This document shows positions 34,304 through 42,946 of a stretch of DNA of 64,000 nt, one piece after another. The stretch comes from Streptosporangium canum (GTDB lineage: Bacteria > Actinomycetota > Actinomycetes > Streptosporangiales > Streptosporangiaceae), in NCBI RefSeq assembly GCF_900113865.1, contig NZ_FOQY01000028.1, positions 35,747-99,746 of the forward strand, read 5' to 3'. Both the position numbers and the translations under genes were made by a program. The notes under the pieces are model-generated. The model searched no databases. It worked only from the letters and a program-made list of their open reading frames with translations, and was not told the DNA's origin. Positions within the stretch are counted from its first letter, which is position 1. Each line of letters begins with the position of its first letter.

Positions 34304-36177
34304 ACCAGCCAGCCTTCGGGGAAGCACCCCTCGGCCGCCATGTGGGCGACGGCGGCCAGCAGGCCGCCGTTGCCCGGCAGGTAGAGGGGCAGCAGGCCGG
34401 GCCACTGGTGGTTGTGGCCGTTGGCCAGGTAGGTGTTCTTCGGGACATCCATCAGCAGCGCGTCCACGGCGGTGTCAGGCTCGCCGAGCCGGGCCGCGCA
34501 CATGGCGAGCATCGGATAGTCCCAGCCCCAGGTGCTCTCCAGGTCCCAGCCGGCGAGCACGTCGTGCAGGGTGGCCCGCATGGTCTCGGGGTCGATCAGC
34601 GGGGTGGGCGGCACGAACCCGAGCGCGCCGGTCATCGAGGGATGGTCGGTCCTGATCGTGTACGGCTCCACGCCGATGGCCGCGTAGACGCCGTCGCGCA
34701 CCAGCGGCCGGGCCAGGCCGTGCAGGACCCGCGCCCACTCCGGGTCGGGGTCGAGACCGAGCAGGCCCCGCCACCGCTGGGCCGTCTCCAGCCCCCACCA
34801 CCAGTAGGCCAGCTCGAACGTGGGATCGCGCACCGACCGCCTGGACTCGTAGTAGGACTCCTGAGCCGGGACCAGCGGCGGCCCCAGATGCCCGCCGCCC
34901 GCGAAGGAGGCCATGAACTCGGCCGTCTCGAACACCAGGTCCCGGTAGTCCTCCAGCGCCCCCGGGCGGACCCGGCGGAGCAGCTCGGCGAAGTAGATCA
35001 GGTGCGGCTGCTGCCAGACGATGAATGCGCCGATCTCGCTCGGGCTCTCCCTGCCCTCCGGCCCCACCTGCTTGGGCCAGCGGGCACCGCGGAAACCCTG
35101 CCGGCCGGCCGTGGCCCTGGCCCGCGGCAGGATCGAGCGGTACCACGGCAGGCTCCGCTCCAGCAGCTCGGGCCTGCCCCACAGGGCGAAGTGGGCGGCA
35201 TGCCACCAGTGCATCTCCAGGTGGAACTTGCCGCTCCAGGAGTTGACGGCCAATCCGGTCTCCTGCGGCGGGGTGGAGCCCGCGCAGTTGACCGCGGTGA
35301 GGTACTGCGAGAGCACGACCCGGCGTTCGAGCTCGGGCGCTCGCGGGTCGGTGCTGCCCTCGAAGCTCACCGCTCCCCCGCTCGTCCAGAACCTCTCCCA
35401 GTGGGCGGCGGCAGCCGTACGGACCTGCGAGAAGGACGGGAGGGCGGCGCCGACGGGGTGGCGCGCGAACTCGACGACGAGCTCCAGCTCCTCGCCCTGG
35501 ATCAGGTACACGTGACCGCCGGGCGACGTGAGCCGCGCCGACCCCGCCCACTCGGCGGCCACGTGGTAGCGGTCCGCGTCCAGGACGCGGGTGAAGTCAC
35601 AGCGCGAGCCGTACGGCGTGCGCGTGAGCGCGTGCGTGGTGGTGTGCCTGTCGGGTCCGTCCCAGTCGGCGGTGGTGTGCCAGCCGTCGCTGGCGTAGGG
35701 GAAGGCGATCCTGATCCCCGTGCCGCCCACGACGCGGATGGCCAGCAGGTCCCGCTCGGGGTGACAGACCGTCTCCACCTCGTACGGCAGGCCGCCCAGC
35801 TCGAAGGAGCTGGACAGCGCGCCGGTCCACAGGTCGAGGGTCTGCGCCGACCGGCCGAGGGGGGCGGCCTCGTCGACGTCGAGGCCGATCCGGCCCAGAT
35901 GCAGGCGGTGCGGGTTCACGTGCAGCCAGCCGCCCGCCTCGGTGGCCGGATACAGGTCCGGATAGCCGGCGCCGTCGTAGTCGGTGAGCGCGTCTTCCAG
36001 CACATGGCCCTCGGGGTTGGGCATCGTGTGCCAGCCCCACTGCGCCTGCGTGCCCAGCGGTGCGAAGGTCTGCAGCCCGGTGGCGTCGGCGGTGAAGGCG
36101 AACTCCCCGTTGCCGACGGTGAGCGGACACCCGGCGTCGGCGATGGTGTGCCGACGCACGAGCGTCCTCCTGTCCAT
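34273..36177 (-). CDS. Six-hairpin glycosidase-like protein
   Basis: 634 residues, no signal peptide. An N-terminal beta-sandwich (PLTVGNGEFAFTADATGLQT, then GWHTMPNPEGHVLEDALTDY) precedes an (alpha/alpha)6 region with Trp-rich motifs (SGKFHLEMHWWHAAHFALWG, LAYWWWGLETAQRWRGLLGL, TWGWDYPMLAMCAARLG). This resembles the GH65/GH95 clan layout, where a Glu/Asp pair in the barrel is catalytic; E in KFHLEMHWW is a candidate. Exact family not recognised. It starts two bases after the M28-like stop, so both are one unit, possibly with lacI upstream. Confidence 0.75.
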   Translation of the reverse strand: MDRRTLVRRHTIADAGCPLTVGNGEFAFTADATGLQTFAPLGTQAQWGWHTMPNPEGHVLEDALTDYDGAGYPDLYPATEAGGWLHVNPHRLHLGRIGLDVDEAAPLGRSAQTLDLWTGALSSSFELGGLPYEVETVCHPERDLLAIRVVGGTGIRIAFPYASDGWHTTADWDGPDRHTTTHALTRTPYGSRCDFTRVLDADRYHVAAEWAGSARLTSPGGHVYLIQGEELELVVEFARHPVGAALPSFSQVRTAAAAHWERFWTSGGAVSFEGSTDPRAPELERRVVLSQYLTAVNCAGSTPPQETGLAVNSWSGKFHLEMHWWHAAHFALWGRPELLERSLPWYRSILPRARATAGRQGFRGARWPKQVGPEGRESPSEIGAFIVWQQPHLIYFAELLRRVRPGALEDYRDLVFETAEFMASFAGGGHLGPPLVPAQESYYESRRSVRDPTFELAYWWWGLETAQRWRGLLGLDPDPEWARVLHGLARPLVRDGVYAAIGVEPYTIRTDHPSMTGALGFVPPTPLIDPETMRATLHDVLAGWDLESTWGWDYPMLAMCAARLGEPDTAVDALLMDVPKNTYLANGHNHQWPGLLPLYLPGNGGLLAAVAHMAAEGCFPEGWLVQAEGVVAMP

Positions 36178-36179
36178 GC

Positions 36180-37760
36180 TCACGCACACCCCGGCGTGCC
36201 GGAGGCGCGCTGCTGGCGCATGGTGGTCACGTCGCCCGCGACGGCCGACTGGGCCATCGGGCCGAGGTCGAGCACGACGTCGGTGAAGGCGAGCGACGCC
36301 TTGCGCATCGCCGGCAGGTCGATCGCCTCGGCGCCGAACTGCGGCGAGAACAGCGTCTTGGGTGCGGCGATGGGCGAGATGACGGGCAGCAGGTGCCGGT
36401 TGTAGGGCGTGCCCTCGCCGCCGAAGCCGCAGTGGCGCGGCACCGTGGCGAGGTCGGCCGCCGACAGGCCCTTGAGGATCGCGGTGCGCCTCACGTCCCA
36501 GTACTGAATGTGGCCCTTGACCAGTTCGCGCAGCGGCGTGCTCTCGCTGACGGGGACCATCAGCAGTTCGGTGAGGGTGGGGTTGGCGACGAGCTGCTTG
36601 CCCGGCAGGCTGTTCGGCCTGGCGACCGCGTCGTAGCGCTTGGCGCCGAGGTGCTCGAGCACGACGACGGAGGAGACCCCGCCCTGGTCGTACTCGGCGT
36701 CGAGCTGGGCGGCGAGCTGACCCGCGCCGCCCTCGCGGACACCGGGGCCGGTCAGGTGCTGGTAGAGGTGGCCGGTCACGAACGCGAACTGCACGGTGCG
36801 CGGACGGCACTCCACCGGTAGCGACGACAGGTAGCGGGCCATCTCGATCATGGTGAGCGGGCCGTTGTCCCACACCGGGCTCATGCCGTCGGTGTGGCTC
36901 TCCACGACGATCTTCTGGGCGCTCCCGCCGGGAAGCGTCGCGAGCAGGGTGCGGGTCGTCGTCGGCGTCCAGGCGGCGTTCACGGTCAGCGCGGCCTGGA
37001 CCGGCTGCCCGGCGGCCAGCGCGTCCTTGATCTGCTTGCCCTGGTCGGCGCCGACGTACGCGCCCGGCACGCCGTACGGCAGGCCCTCGTAGGGCGCGTA
37101 CATGCCCTGGATCTGGGCGTGCGGGAGCTGGCTGATCTCGATCACGCCCACCGCGCCCGCGGCGGCGGCCGCCTTGAGGTCGGCGTCGGCCGCGGCCGGG
37201 GCCTCCATCGACTCCGAGCCGAGCATGTTGATCGTGAGGGCCGGGTCGTACATGGAGTAGCCGAGGCCGAGCGGATAGAACAGCAGGTTGGGCACGCTGG
37301 TCCAGGGCAGGTCCCTGACGACGATCTTCCCGGCGGCGTTGGCCGCGGTGATGGTCGTCCCCGCGGCCAGGTGGACGAGCGGCGCCGAGACGCCGCCCGC
37401 GCCGGTGGAGGAGGAGAACGGCACGGGGGCCGCGACCTGCACGGCCGTACCGCCGACGGTCAGGCCGGTGCCGAGGCTGTCCCAGCGGTCGATGGCGTAG
37501 GGCAGGGAGGAGAACTGGAGGCCGGGGATGGCCGCCATCTCCTCCTCCAGCCAGTCGACGTAGTCGGCGTGCGCGGTGGAGCCGGTCGGCCTGGGGCCGA
37601 ACGCCTCCTGCTGCTCGGCCAGGGTGCTCAGGCGGGCCTCGGAGGCGAACGCGGCGGGGTCGACCCTGACCGGGCAGGCCAGGGCGGCCGCCTGGGCGAG
37701 GGCCGGTTGCGCGGGCGCGACCAGCGGGAGGAGAAGGGCGAGGAGAGCGAGTCGTCTCAC
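36180..37760 (-). CDS. Secreted M28-like protein with PA insert and altered metal site
   Basis: 526 residues from GTG 37760 (GAAGGA upstream). Signal peptide ends PALAQA. PA-like insert at about 110-260 (GKIVVRDLPW, GAVGVIEISQLPHAQ). Core: KIVVESHTDGMSPVWDNGPL keeps H-x-D, but the following strand reads TVQFAFVTGHLYQHLTGPGV where M28 enzymes have Glu-Glu. Two Cys near the C-terminus (RHCGFGGEG, GTPGCA) may pair. Function uncertain: exported peptidase homologue or binding protein. It lies 69 bp after lacI on the same strand. Confidence 0.8.
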   Translation of the reverse strand: MRRLALLALLLPLVAPAQPALAQAAALACPVRVDPAAFASEARLSTLAEQQEAFGPRPTGSTAHADYVDWLEEEMAAIPGLQFSSLPYAIDRWDSLGTGLTVGGTAVQVAAPVPFSSSTGAGGVSAPLVHLAAGTTITAANAAGKIVVRDLPWTSVPNLLFYPLGLGYSMYDPALTINMLGSESMEAPAAADADLKAAAAAGAVGVIEISQLPHAQIQGMYAPYEGLPYGVPGAYVGADQGKQIKDALAAGQPVQAALTVNAAWTPTTTRTLLATLPGGSAQKIVVESHTDGMSPVWDNGPLTMIEMARYLSSLPVECRPRTVQFAFVTGHLYQHLTGPGVREGGAGQLAAQLDAEYDQGGVSSVVVLEHLGAKRYDAVARPNSLPGKQLVANPTLTELLMVPVSESTPLRELVKGHIQYWDVRRTAILKGLSAADLATVPRHCGFGGEGTPYNRHLLPVISPIAAPKTLFSPQFGAEAIDLPAMRKASLAFTDVVLDLGPMAQSAVAGDVTTMRQQRASGTPGCA

Positions 37761-37829
37761 GTGGGGGGTCCTTCCATCGAATCGTTTTAATGTGTGGTCC
37801 GCGACAGTCCCCCGACATGCGGTCGGTTC

Positions 37830-38840
37830 TCAGCGGCGAGGCGGTCCTGTGGTTCCGCGGACGATCAGCGTGGGCGACACCGACGACGTCACCGATCGTG
37901 AGCGTCCCTCGATGCGTTCGACGAGCAGGCGCGCGGCGGTCGCCCCGATCACCTGCCCGTCCTGGTCGACGCTGGTGAGCGAGATGCGCTTGAGCGAGGC
38001 GATGCCGATGTTGTCGTATCCGGCGACGGAGAGGTCCTCCGGCACCGACAGGCCCGCCTCGTCGGCGGCGCGCAGCACGCCGAGCGCCGCGATGTCGGCC
38101 CCGGCGAAGATCGCGGTGGGCCGCTCGTCGCGCGCGAGCAGTTCCCGCGCGCCCTCGAAGCCGCCCTCCTCGGTGAAGGAGGTGGCCAGCACGTCGTCGG
38201 CGAGTCCGTGGGCTCGCATCGCCTGGCGGTACCCTTCGGCGCGCACCGTGTGCGGCAGCCCCTGGGCGCGGGCCCGCTCCAGGTGGGTGATGTGCGCGAT
38301 CCGGGTGTGCCCGAGCCCGACCAGGTGGTCGACCACGAGCCCCGCCCCCATCACGTCGTCGTCGACGACCGCGTCGTAGGCCGCGGAGCCGCCGTGCCTG
38401 CCCACCACGACGACCGGGGTGGCCGTCGCGATGGCGGCGAGTTCGGCGTCCGCCATGACCGGCGAGATCAGGATGAGCCCGTCCATGCTCCGGTCGATCA
38501 TGGCGTCGGTCATCCTGGCCTGCGTCTTGGGCTCGATCCCGCCGGGTCCGAGCAGCACCTGGTACTCGGTGTCGCCCAGCCGGCCGGTGACGCCCTCGAT
38601 GATGTCGGGGAAGAACGGGTTGCGGGTGTCCGAGAGCATGACGCCGAGGGTGTAGGTGCGTCCGCGCAGGGCGCGGGCCGCGGCGTGCGGGCGGTAGCCC
38701 AGCTCGTCGATGGCCTGCGTCACCTTGGCCTGCATCTCCGCGCTCACGCCGTAGGCCCCGCGCACCACCTTGGACACGGCGGCCGTGGAAACCCCGGCTC
38801 GCCTGGCCACATCGGCGATCGTCACCCGTCCGCTCGTCAC
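37830..38840 (-). CDS. LacI-family repressor of the divergent sugar operon
   Basis: 336 residues from GTG 38840 (AGGA upstream). HTH: VTIADVARRAGVSTAAVSKV, hinge YRPHAAARALRG. Periplasmic-binding-protein-like effector domain: LGVMLSDTRNPFFPDIIEGV, AGADIAALGVLRAADE, DLSVAGYDNIGIAS, LTSVDQDG. It probably binds the two AGAACG-type operators in the divergent spacer and is released by a sugar imported by the next operon. Confidence 0.95.
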   Translation of the reverse strand: MTSGRVTIADVARRAGVSTAAVSKVVRGAYGVSAEMQAKVTQAIDELGYRPHAAARALRGRTYTLGVMLSDTRNPFFPDIIEGVTGRLGDTEYQVLLGPGGIEPKTQARMTDAMIDRSMDGLILISPVMADAELAAIATATPVVVVGRHGGSAAYDAVVDDDVMGAGLVVDHLVGLGHTRIAHITHLERARAQGLPHTVRAEGYRQAMRAHGLADDVLATSFTEEGGFEGARELLARDERPTAIFAGADIAALGVLRAADEAGLSVPEDLSVAGYDNIGIASLKRISLTSVDQDGQVIGATAARLLVERIEGRSRSVTSSVSPTLIVRGTTGPPRR

Positions 38841-38863
38841 ACGCCGTCCTTCATAGAGTTTTC

Positions 38864-38877
38864 GTAGAACGAACTAC
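38864..38877. promoter_or_regulatory. LacI operator O1, near the lacI start
   Basis: gtagaacgaactac, matching the ideal GTAGAACGTTCTAC at 12 of 14 positions, 24 bp upstream of lacI. It would give autoregulation. Confidence 0.55.
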
Positions 38878-38929
38878 ATACTTTTCTGAGAGGTGAGGCT
38901 AGCCCGTCTCGGCTATCCAGGTCTACCTC

Positions 38930-38972
38930 TTGACGGGCGATTCTCTCGTGCCCTAACAATGGAGAACGTTCT
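38930..38972 (+). promoter_or_regulatory. Promoter and LacI operator O2 of the rhamnoside ABC operon
   Basis: TTGACG (38930-38935), an 18-bp spacer and TAACAA (38954-38959). The perfect palindrome AGAACGTTCT (38963-38972) covers the expected transcription start, ideal for repression. Confidence 0.7.
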
Positions 38973-39007
38973 ACATAATACCCCCTAACATGAACAGGAG
39001 TACGGGC

Positions 39008-40297
39008 GTGAGAGCACCATCCCGTCTGCTCGGTGCGGCGATCGGCGCCGTCCTCGCCCTGTCCCTCTCCGGCTGCGGGTCCTCCGCCCCGGAGGGGACC
39101 GGTCAGGTGAAACTGACCCTCTGGCACAACAGCGCGGACCCGGCGCCGCTGCTGGAGATGTACAAGAAGTTCGAGAAGCAGTCCGGCCACAAGATCGAAC
39201 TCGTGTCGATCCCGTCCGACGGCTTCGAGGACACCACCCAGACCAAATGGGCCACCGGCGACCGCCCGGACATCCTGGAATACCACGCGACGGCGAGCGG
39301 CCTGCTCGCCCTCAACCCGGCCGCGAACCTGCGCGACCTGACAGGCGAGGCGTACATCGCCAGGTCCGGCGACCTCTACCAGGCCGCCGGCTCCGTCAAC
39401 GGCAAGGTCTACGCCGCCATCACCGGCTTCCCCCAGGTCTTCGGCCTCTACTACAACAAGAAGGTCTTCACCGCGGCCGGCCTGACCCCGCCCACGAACT
39501 TCGCCGAGCTCGCCGCCGCCTGCCCCAAGCTCAAGGCCGCCGGGGTCACGCCGGTCTTCGAGTCGGGCGGGTCGATCTGGCCGGTGCAGATCCTGCCCAT
39601 CCTCTACCTGGCAGGCGCCAACCAGTCCAACGCGTACGGCAAGGCCATCGCGGGCCACAGCAGCACGCTGGCCGACGCGGGCTCGCCCTTCGTCTCCGGT
39701 CTGACCGCCTACGCCAAGCTGAAGGCCGACGGCTGCTTCAACAAGGACATCGTCACCGCCAAGTTCGAGGACTCCATGAAGGCCCTCGTGACCGGCAAGG
39801 CCGCCATGGTCGCCCAGCACTCCGACATGCTCCCGGCCCTCCTCGCGGCCGCCGGCGGCGACCAGAAGACCGTCGACGAATCCGTCGGCTTCGTCGGCCT
39901 GTCGAGCGACAAGCCGCTCGTGACCTACGCGCCCGGCCCGATCGGCACGTTCTACCTGCCCAAGACCGGTGACGCGGCGCGGGAGAAGGCATCGCTCGAC
40001 TTCGTGCGCTTCATGACCGGCCCGGCCTACGCCGAGTACATCACCGCGTCCAAGACCTTCCCCGTGCTCAAGGACGTGCCCGACCCGCAAGGCGTCCCGG
40101 CCGTGCTGCAGGACGTCAAGAAGGCCTACGACACCGGCGCGGTCATCGCCTTCAACTCCGACATCCCCGGCATGGGCGGGCTGGCCCAGCTCATGTCCGA
40201 GCTGATCGCCGGACAGAAGGATCCGCAGAAGGCCGCGACCCAGCTACAGGGCCAGGTCGAGCAGGCGGCCAAGGCGGCAGGGCTGCCCGGATGGTGA
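39008..40297 (+). CDS. ABC sugar-binding lipoprotein (CUT1)
   Basis: 429 residues from GTG 39008, chosen because AGGAG lies seven bases upstream; the in-frame ATG at 38990 adds six residues and lacks a ribosome site. Lipobox SLSGC. Markers: VKLTLWHNSADPAPLLEMYK, DRPDILEYHATAS, YAAITGFPQVFGLYYNKKVF, and GPIGTFYLPKTGD. First gene of a five-gene operon with two permeases, a serine hydrolase and GH78, so the ligand is probably a rhamnose-containing oligosaccharide. No ATPase gene is present. Confidence 0.92.
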   Translation: MRAPSRLLGAAIGAVLALSLSGCGSSAPEGTGQVKLTLWHNSADPAPLLEMYKKFEKQSGHKIELVSIPSDGFEDTTQTKWATGDRPDILEYHATASGLLALNPAANLRDLTGEAYIARSGDLYQAAGSVNGKVYAAITGFPQVFGLYYNKKVFTAAGLTPPTNFAELAAACPKLKAAGVTPVFESGGSIWPVQILPILYLAGANQSNAYGKAIAGHSSTLADAGSPFVSGLTAYAKLKADGCFNKDIVTAKFEDSMKALVTGKAAMVAQHSDMLPALLAAAGGDQKTVDESVGFVGLSSDKPLVTYAPGPIGTFYLPKTGDAAREKASLDFVRFMTGPAYAEYITASKTFPVLKDVPDPQGVPAVLQDVKKAYDTGAVIAFNSDIPGMGGLAQLMSELIAGQKDPQKAATQLQGQVEQAAKAAGLPGW

Positions 40298-41145
40298 TGC
40301 GGACCAGGGCGGCCTGGCTGCCGTGGGCCCTGCCCGCGATCGTGCTGGTCACGGTCTTCTTCCTCGCCCCGTTCCTACTCAACGTCCGGTTCGCGTTCTC
40401 CTCCTGGACGAGCTTCCGGGCCGAGATCACCTGGAACGGGCTGGAGAACGTCCGCACACTGATCGACCAGGACCTCCTGGCCAACGCGGTCACCGTGACC
40501 GTGCTGTACGCCATCCTGTGCATGGCGATCCAGAACACGGTCAGCCTCTCCCTGGCCCTGGCCCTCCAGCGGACCAGCGGGATCAACACCGTCTTCCGCT
40601 CGGCGTTCTTCCTGCCGACGCTCATCTCGCCACTGGCCGCCGGATACATCTGGCGCGGGCTGCTCGCCCCCGACGGAGCGGTCAACTCCTTCCTCGGCAT
40701 CGAGTGGGCGTGGCTGGGCGAACCGTCCACCGCACTGGTGGTGGTCGCCTTCATCGACGCGTGGAAGTGGAGCGGGCTGATCACCCTCGTCTACATCGCG
40801 GGCCTCAACTCCATCCCGAAGTCACTGCTGGAGTCGGCGACCGTCGACGGGGCCGGACCGTGGACCCGGTTCCGGCGGGTGGTGTTCCCGATGCTCGCCC
40901 CCGCGCTGACCTTCAACGTGGCGGTCACCCTGGTGGGCGCGCTCAGCGCCTACGACGTGATCGCCGCCACCACCGGCGGCGGACCCGGCGACCACACGCG
41001 GGCCCTGAACGTGGTGATGCGCCAGCAGTGGGGGCAGGGCTTCTTCGGCTCCGCCAGCGCGCTGGGGTTCACCGTGACACTGCTGGTGATCGCCACCGCC
41101 GTGCCCCTCGTATGGTGGCTGCGGCGCAGGGAGGTGACAGGATGA
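40291..41145 (+). CDS. Sugar ABC permease, MalF/CUT1 type
   Basis: 284 residues with six helices and the EAA loop KSLLESATVDGAGPWTRFRR at about 190-210. The start overlaps the binding-protein stop; ATG 40291, GTG 40294 and ATG 40297 are all possible within two codons. Ends in an ATGA overlap with the second permease. Confidence 0.93.
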   Translation: MVMRTRAAWLPWALPAIVLVTVFFLAPFLLNVRFAFSSWTSFRAEITWNGLENVRTLIDQDLLANAVTVTVLYAILCMAIQNTVSLSLALALQRTSGINTVFRSAFFLPTLISPLAAGYIWRGLLAPDGAVNSFLGIEWAWLGEPSTALVVVAFIDAWKWSGLITLVYIAGLNSIPKSLLESATVDGAGPWTRFRRVVFPMLAPALTFNVAVTLVGALSAYDVIAATTGGGPGDHTRALNVVMRQQWGQGFFGSASALGFTVTLLVIATAVPLVWWLRRREVTG

Positions 41146-41960
41146 GAGCGGTCCTCAAATACACGGCGCTGACGCTCTTCTCGATCCCCTGGGTGCTCGT
41201 CCCCATCTGGCTCGTGGTCGTCAACTCGTTCAAACCCTCGGGCGAGGCCGCCGAACTGGGCCTCGGCCTGCCCAGGACATGGGCGATCGCCGAGAACTAC
41301 GGCATCGTGCTCGACCGGGGCGGCTACCTGACCGGACTGCTCAACAGCCTCAAGGTGACCGTGCCGATCGTGGTGGCCGTGGTGCTCCTCGGCGCGGCGG
41401 CGGCATGGGCGTTCGGGCGCAGCCGGTCGCGGTGGCTGCAGGCGGCCTACTTCGTGATGGGGCTGTCGATCCTGCTGCCGCCGTCGATCATCCCGACCGT
41501 CTACCTGCTGCGCGCCCTGTCACTGGACGGCGGCTCGCTCGGCTACGTGCTGACGATGACCGGCTGCCGCCTGGGCATCGTGATCTTCCTGGCCACCGGA
41601 TTCGTCCGGGCGTTCCCCCCCGACCTGGAGAACGCCGCCGCCATCGACGGCGCATCCCGCCCGCAGGTCTTCGTCCGCATCCTGCTGCCCCTGCTGCGGC
41701 CGGTGCTGTTCGTCGGCGGCGTGATCCTGATCATCAACGTCTGGAACGACTTCTTCTTCGCCCTCTTCCTGCTCCAGGGCAGCGCGAACGCCACACTGCC
41801 GCTGAGCCTGTTCCAGTTCGCCTCCGGCACCTTGCAGAGCCTGAACTGGAACCTCGTCTTCGCCCACGTCCTGCTCACCACACTGCCCCTCGTGGCGGTG
41901 TACATCGTCGCGCAGAAGCGCGTCCTGGCCGGACTCACGGAAGGTGCACTCAAAGGATGA
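41142..41960 (+). CDS. Sugar ABC permease, MalG/CUT1 type
   Basis: 272 residues. EAA loop DLENAAAIDGASRPQVFVRI at about 165-185 and the C-terminal VLAGLTEGALKG typical of MalG partners. Overlaps both neighbours by four bases. Confidence 0.93.
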   Translation: MRAVLKYTALTLFSIPWVLVPIWLVVVNSFKPSGEAAELGLGLPRTWAIAENYGIVLDRGGYLTGLLNSLKVTVPIVVAVVLLGAAAAWAFGRSRSRWLQAAYFVMGLSILLPPSIIPTVYLLRALSLDGGSLGYVLTMTGCRLGIVIFLATGFVRAFPPDLENAAAIDGASRPQVFVRILLPLLRPVLFVGGVILIINVWNDFFFALFLLQGSANATLPLSLFQFASGTLQSLNWNLVFAHVLLTTLPLVAVYIVAQKRVLAGLTEGALKG

Positions 41961-42946
41961 CCACTCACGACATCGCGCTCGACTGGGTCAGGCGCGAGAT
42001 CAAGGAGGGGCGGCTGCCATGCGCGGTGTTCGGCGCCGCCACCTCCGACGGGATCCAGGTGCTGGAGGCGTTCGGCCGGCACGACGGCCGCGACACCAGG
42101 ACCGACGACCACTTCGCGCTGTTCTCGGTGACCAAACCGCTGATGGGACTGGCCGCCCTGCGCCAGGTCGAGCGCGGACTGCTGTCGCTGCGCCGCCCGC
42201 TGCGGGACGTACTGCCGAACTTCGCCCGGCCCGACGTGACACTCTGGCACCTGCTCACCCACACCAGCGGCATCGCCGAGCAGACGCTCACCCCCGACGA
42301 CCTGCTGGAACACCTCGTCACCGCGCCGTCCATGTTCGAGGCAGGCACACTCAGCCAGTACTCCAACCTGGCCTTCGCCGGGATCGCGGAGATGGTCCGC
42401 GACGTCACAGGCCGCGACGTGGCCGACGTGATCGACTCCGACCTGAACACGCTGGTACCGGGCGGCGGGCGGATCACGTTCGACCCGGCGTGCGACGCGG
42501 CCGAGGTCCACGGCCTCCAACTGCTCGGGCCCGGCTTCGACTTCGACACGTTCGTACGGCTCCGCCACCCGGCAGGAGCGCTGTTCTCCCGCGCCGAGGA
42601 CCTCCTGGCACTGGGCGGAGCGCTGCTGCGCGGCGACCGCGGGCTGATCCACCCCACCACCCTGGCCGCCATGACGACCCCGCAGACAACGGGCCTGGTC
42701 AAGCTGCAGCCCGACCCGGTCAACGCCGGGCAGGACTGGGGCCTCACCTGGAACCTGCGCCACTCGGCCCCCGGGCTGCTCGACCGGCGGCTGTACGGCC
42801 ACGGCGGCGCCTCGGGATGCCAGTGGTGGATGTACCCGGAGCAGGACGCGTGCTTCGTGCTGCTGATCAACGTGATGGCGCCGAGCCTGTCCGGCGTCGA
42901 CGTCGACGGCCTGCACAACGCCTTCACCACCGGGCTCGATGCGTGA
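41957..42946 (+). CDS. Serine hydrolase of the beta-lactamase/esterase (class C-like) family
   Basis: 329 residues, no signal peptide. S-x-x-K in HFALFSVTKPLMGLAAL, the Tyr motif YSNLAFAGIAEMV, and the third motif HGG near LYGHGGASGCQWWM. Members cleave esters or peptides; with no export signal and a place inside a rhamnoside operon, de-esterification of an imported acetylated or feruloylated sugar is plausible but inferred. ATGA overlap with the permease; GTGA overlap with GH78. Confidence 0.88.
   Translation: MTTHDIALDWVRREIKEGRLPCAVFGAATSDGIQVLEAFGRHDGRDTRTDDHFALFSVTKPLMGLAALRQVERGLLSLRRPLRDVLPNFARPDVTLWHLLTHTSGIAEQTLTPDDLLEHLVTAPSMFEAGTLSQYSNLAFAGIAEMVRDVTGRDVADVIDSDLNTLVPGGGRITFDPACDAAEVHGLQLLGPGFDFDTFVRLRHPAGALFSRAEDLLALGGALLRGDRGLIHPTTLAAMTTPQTTGLVKLQPDPVNAGQDWGLTWNLRHSAPGLLDRRLYGHGGASGCQWWMYPEQDACFVLLINVMAPSLSGVDVDGLHNAFTTGLDA

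Noticed and set aside
34342-36405. 687-codon plus-strand ORF
   Set aside because: Antisense to the six-hairpin glycosidase; low-complexity Gly/Arg/Val composition and no family pattern.
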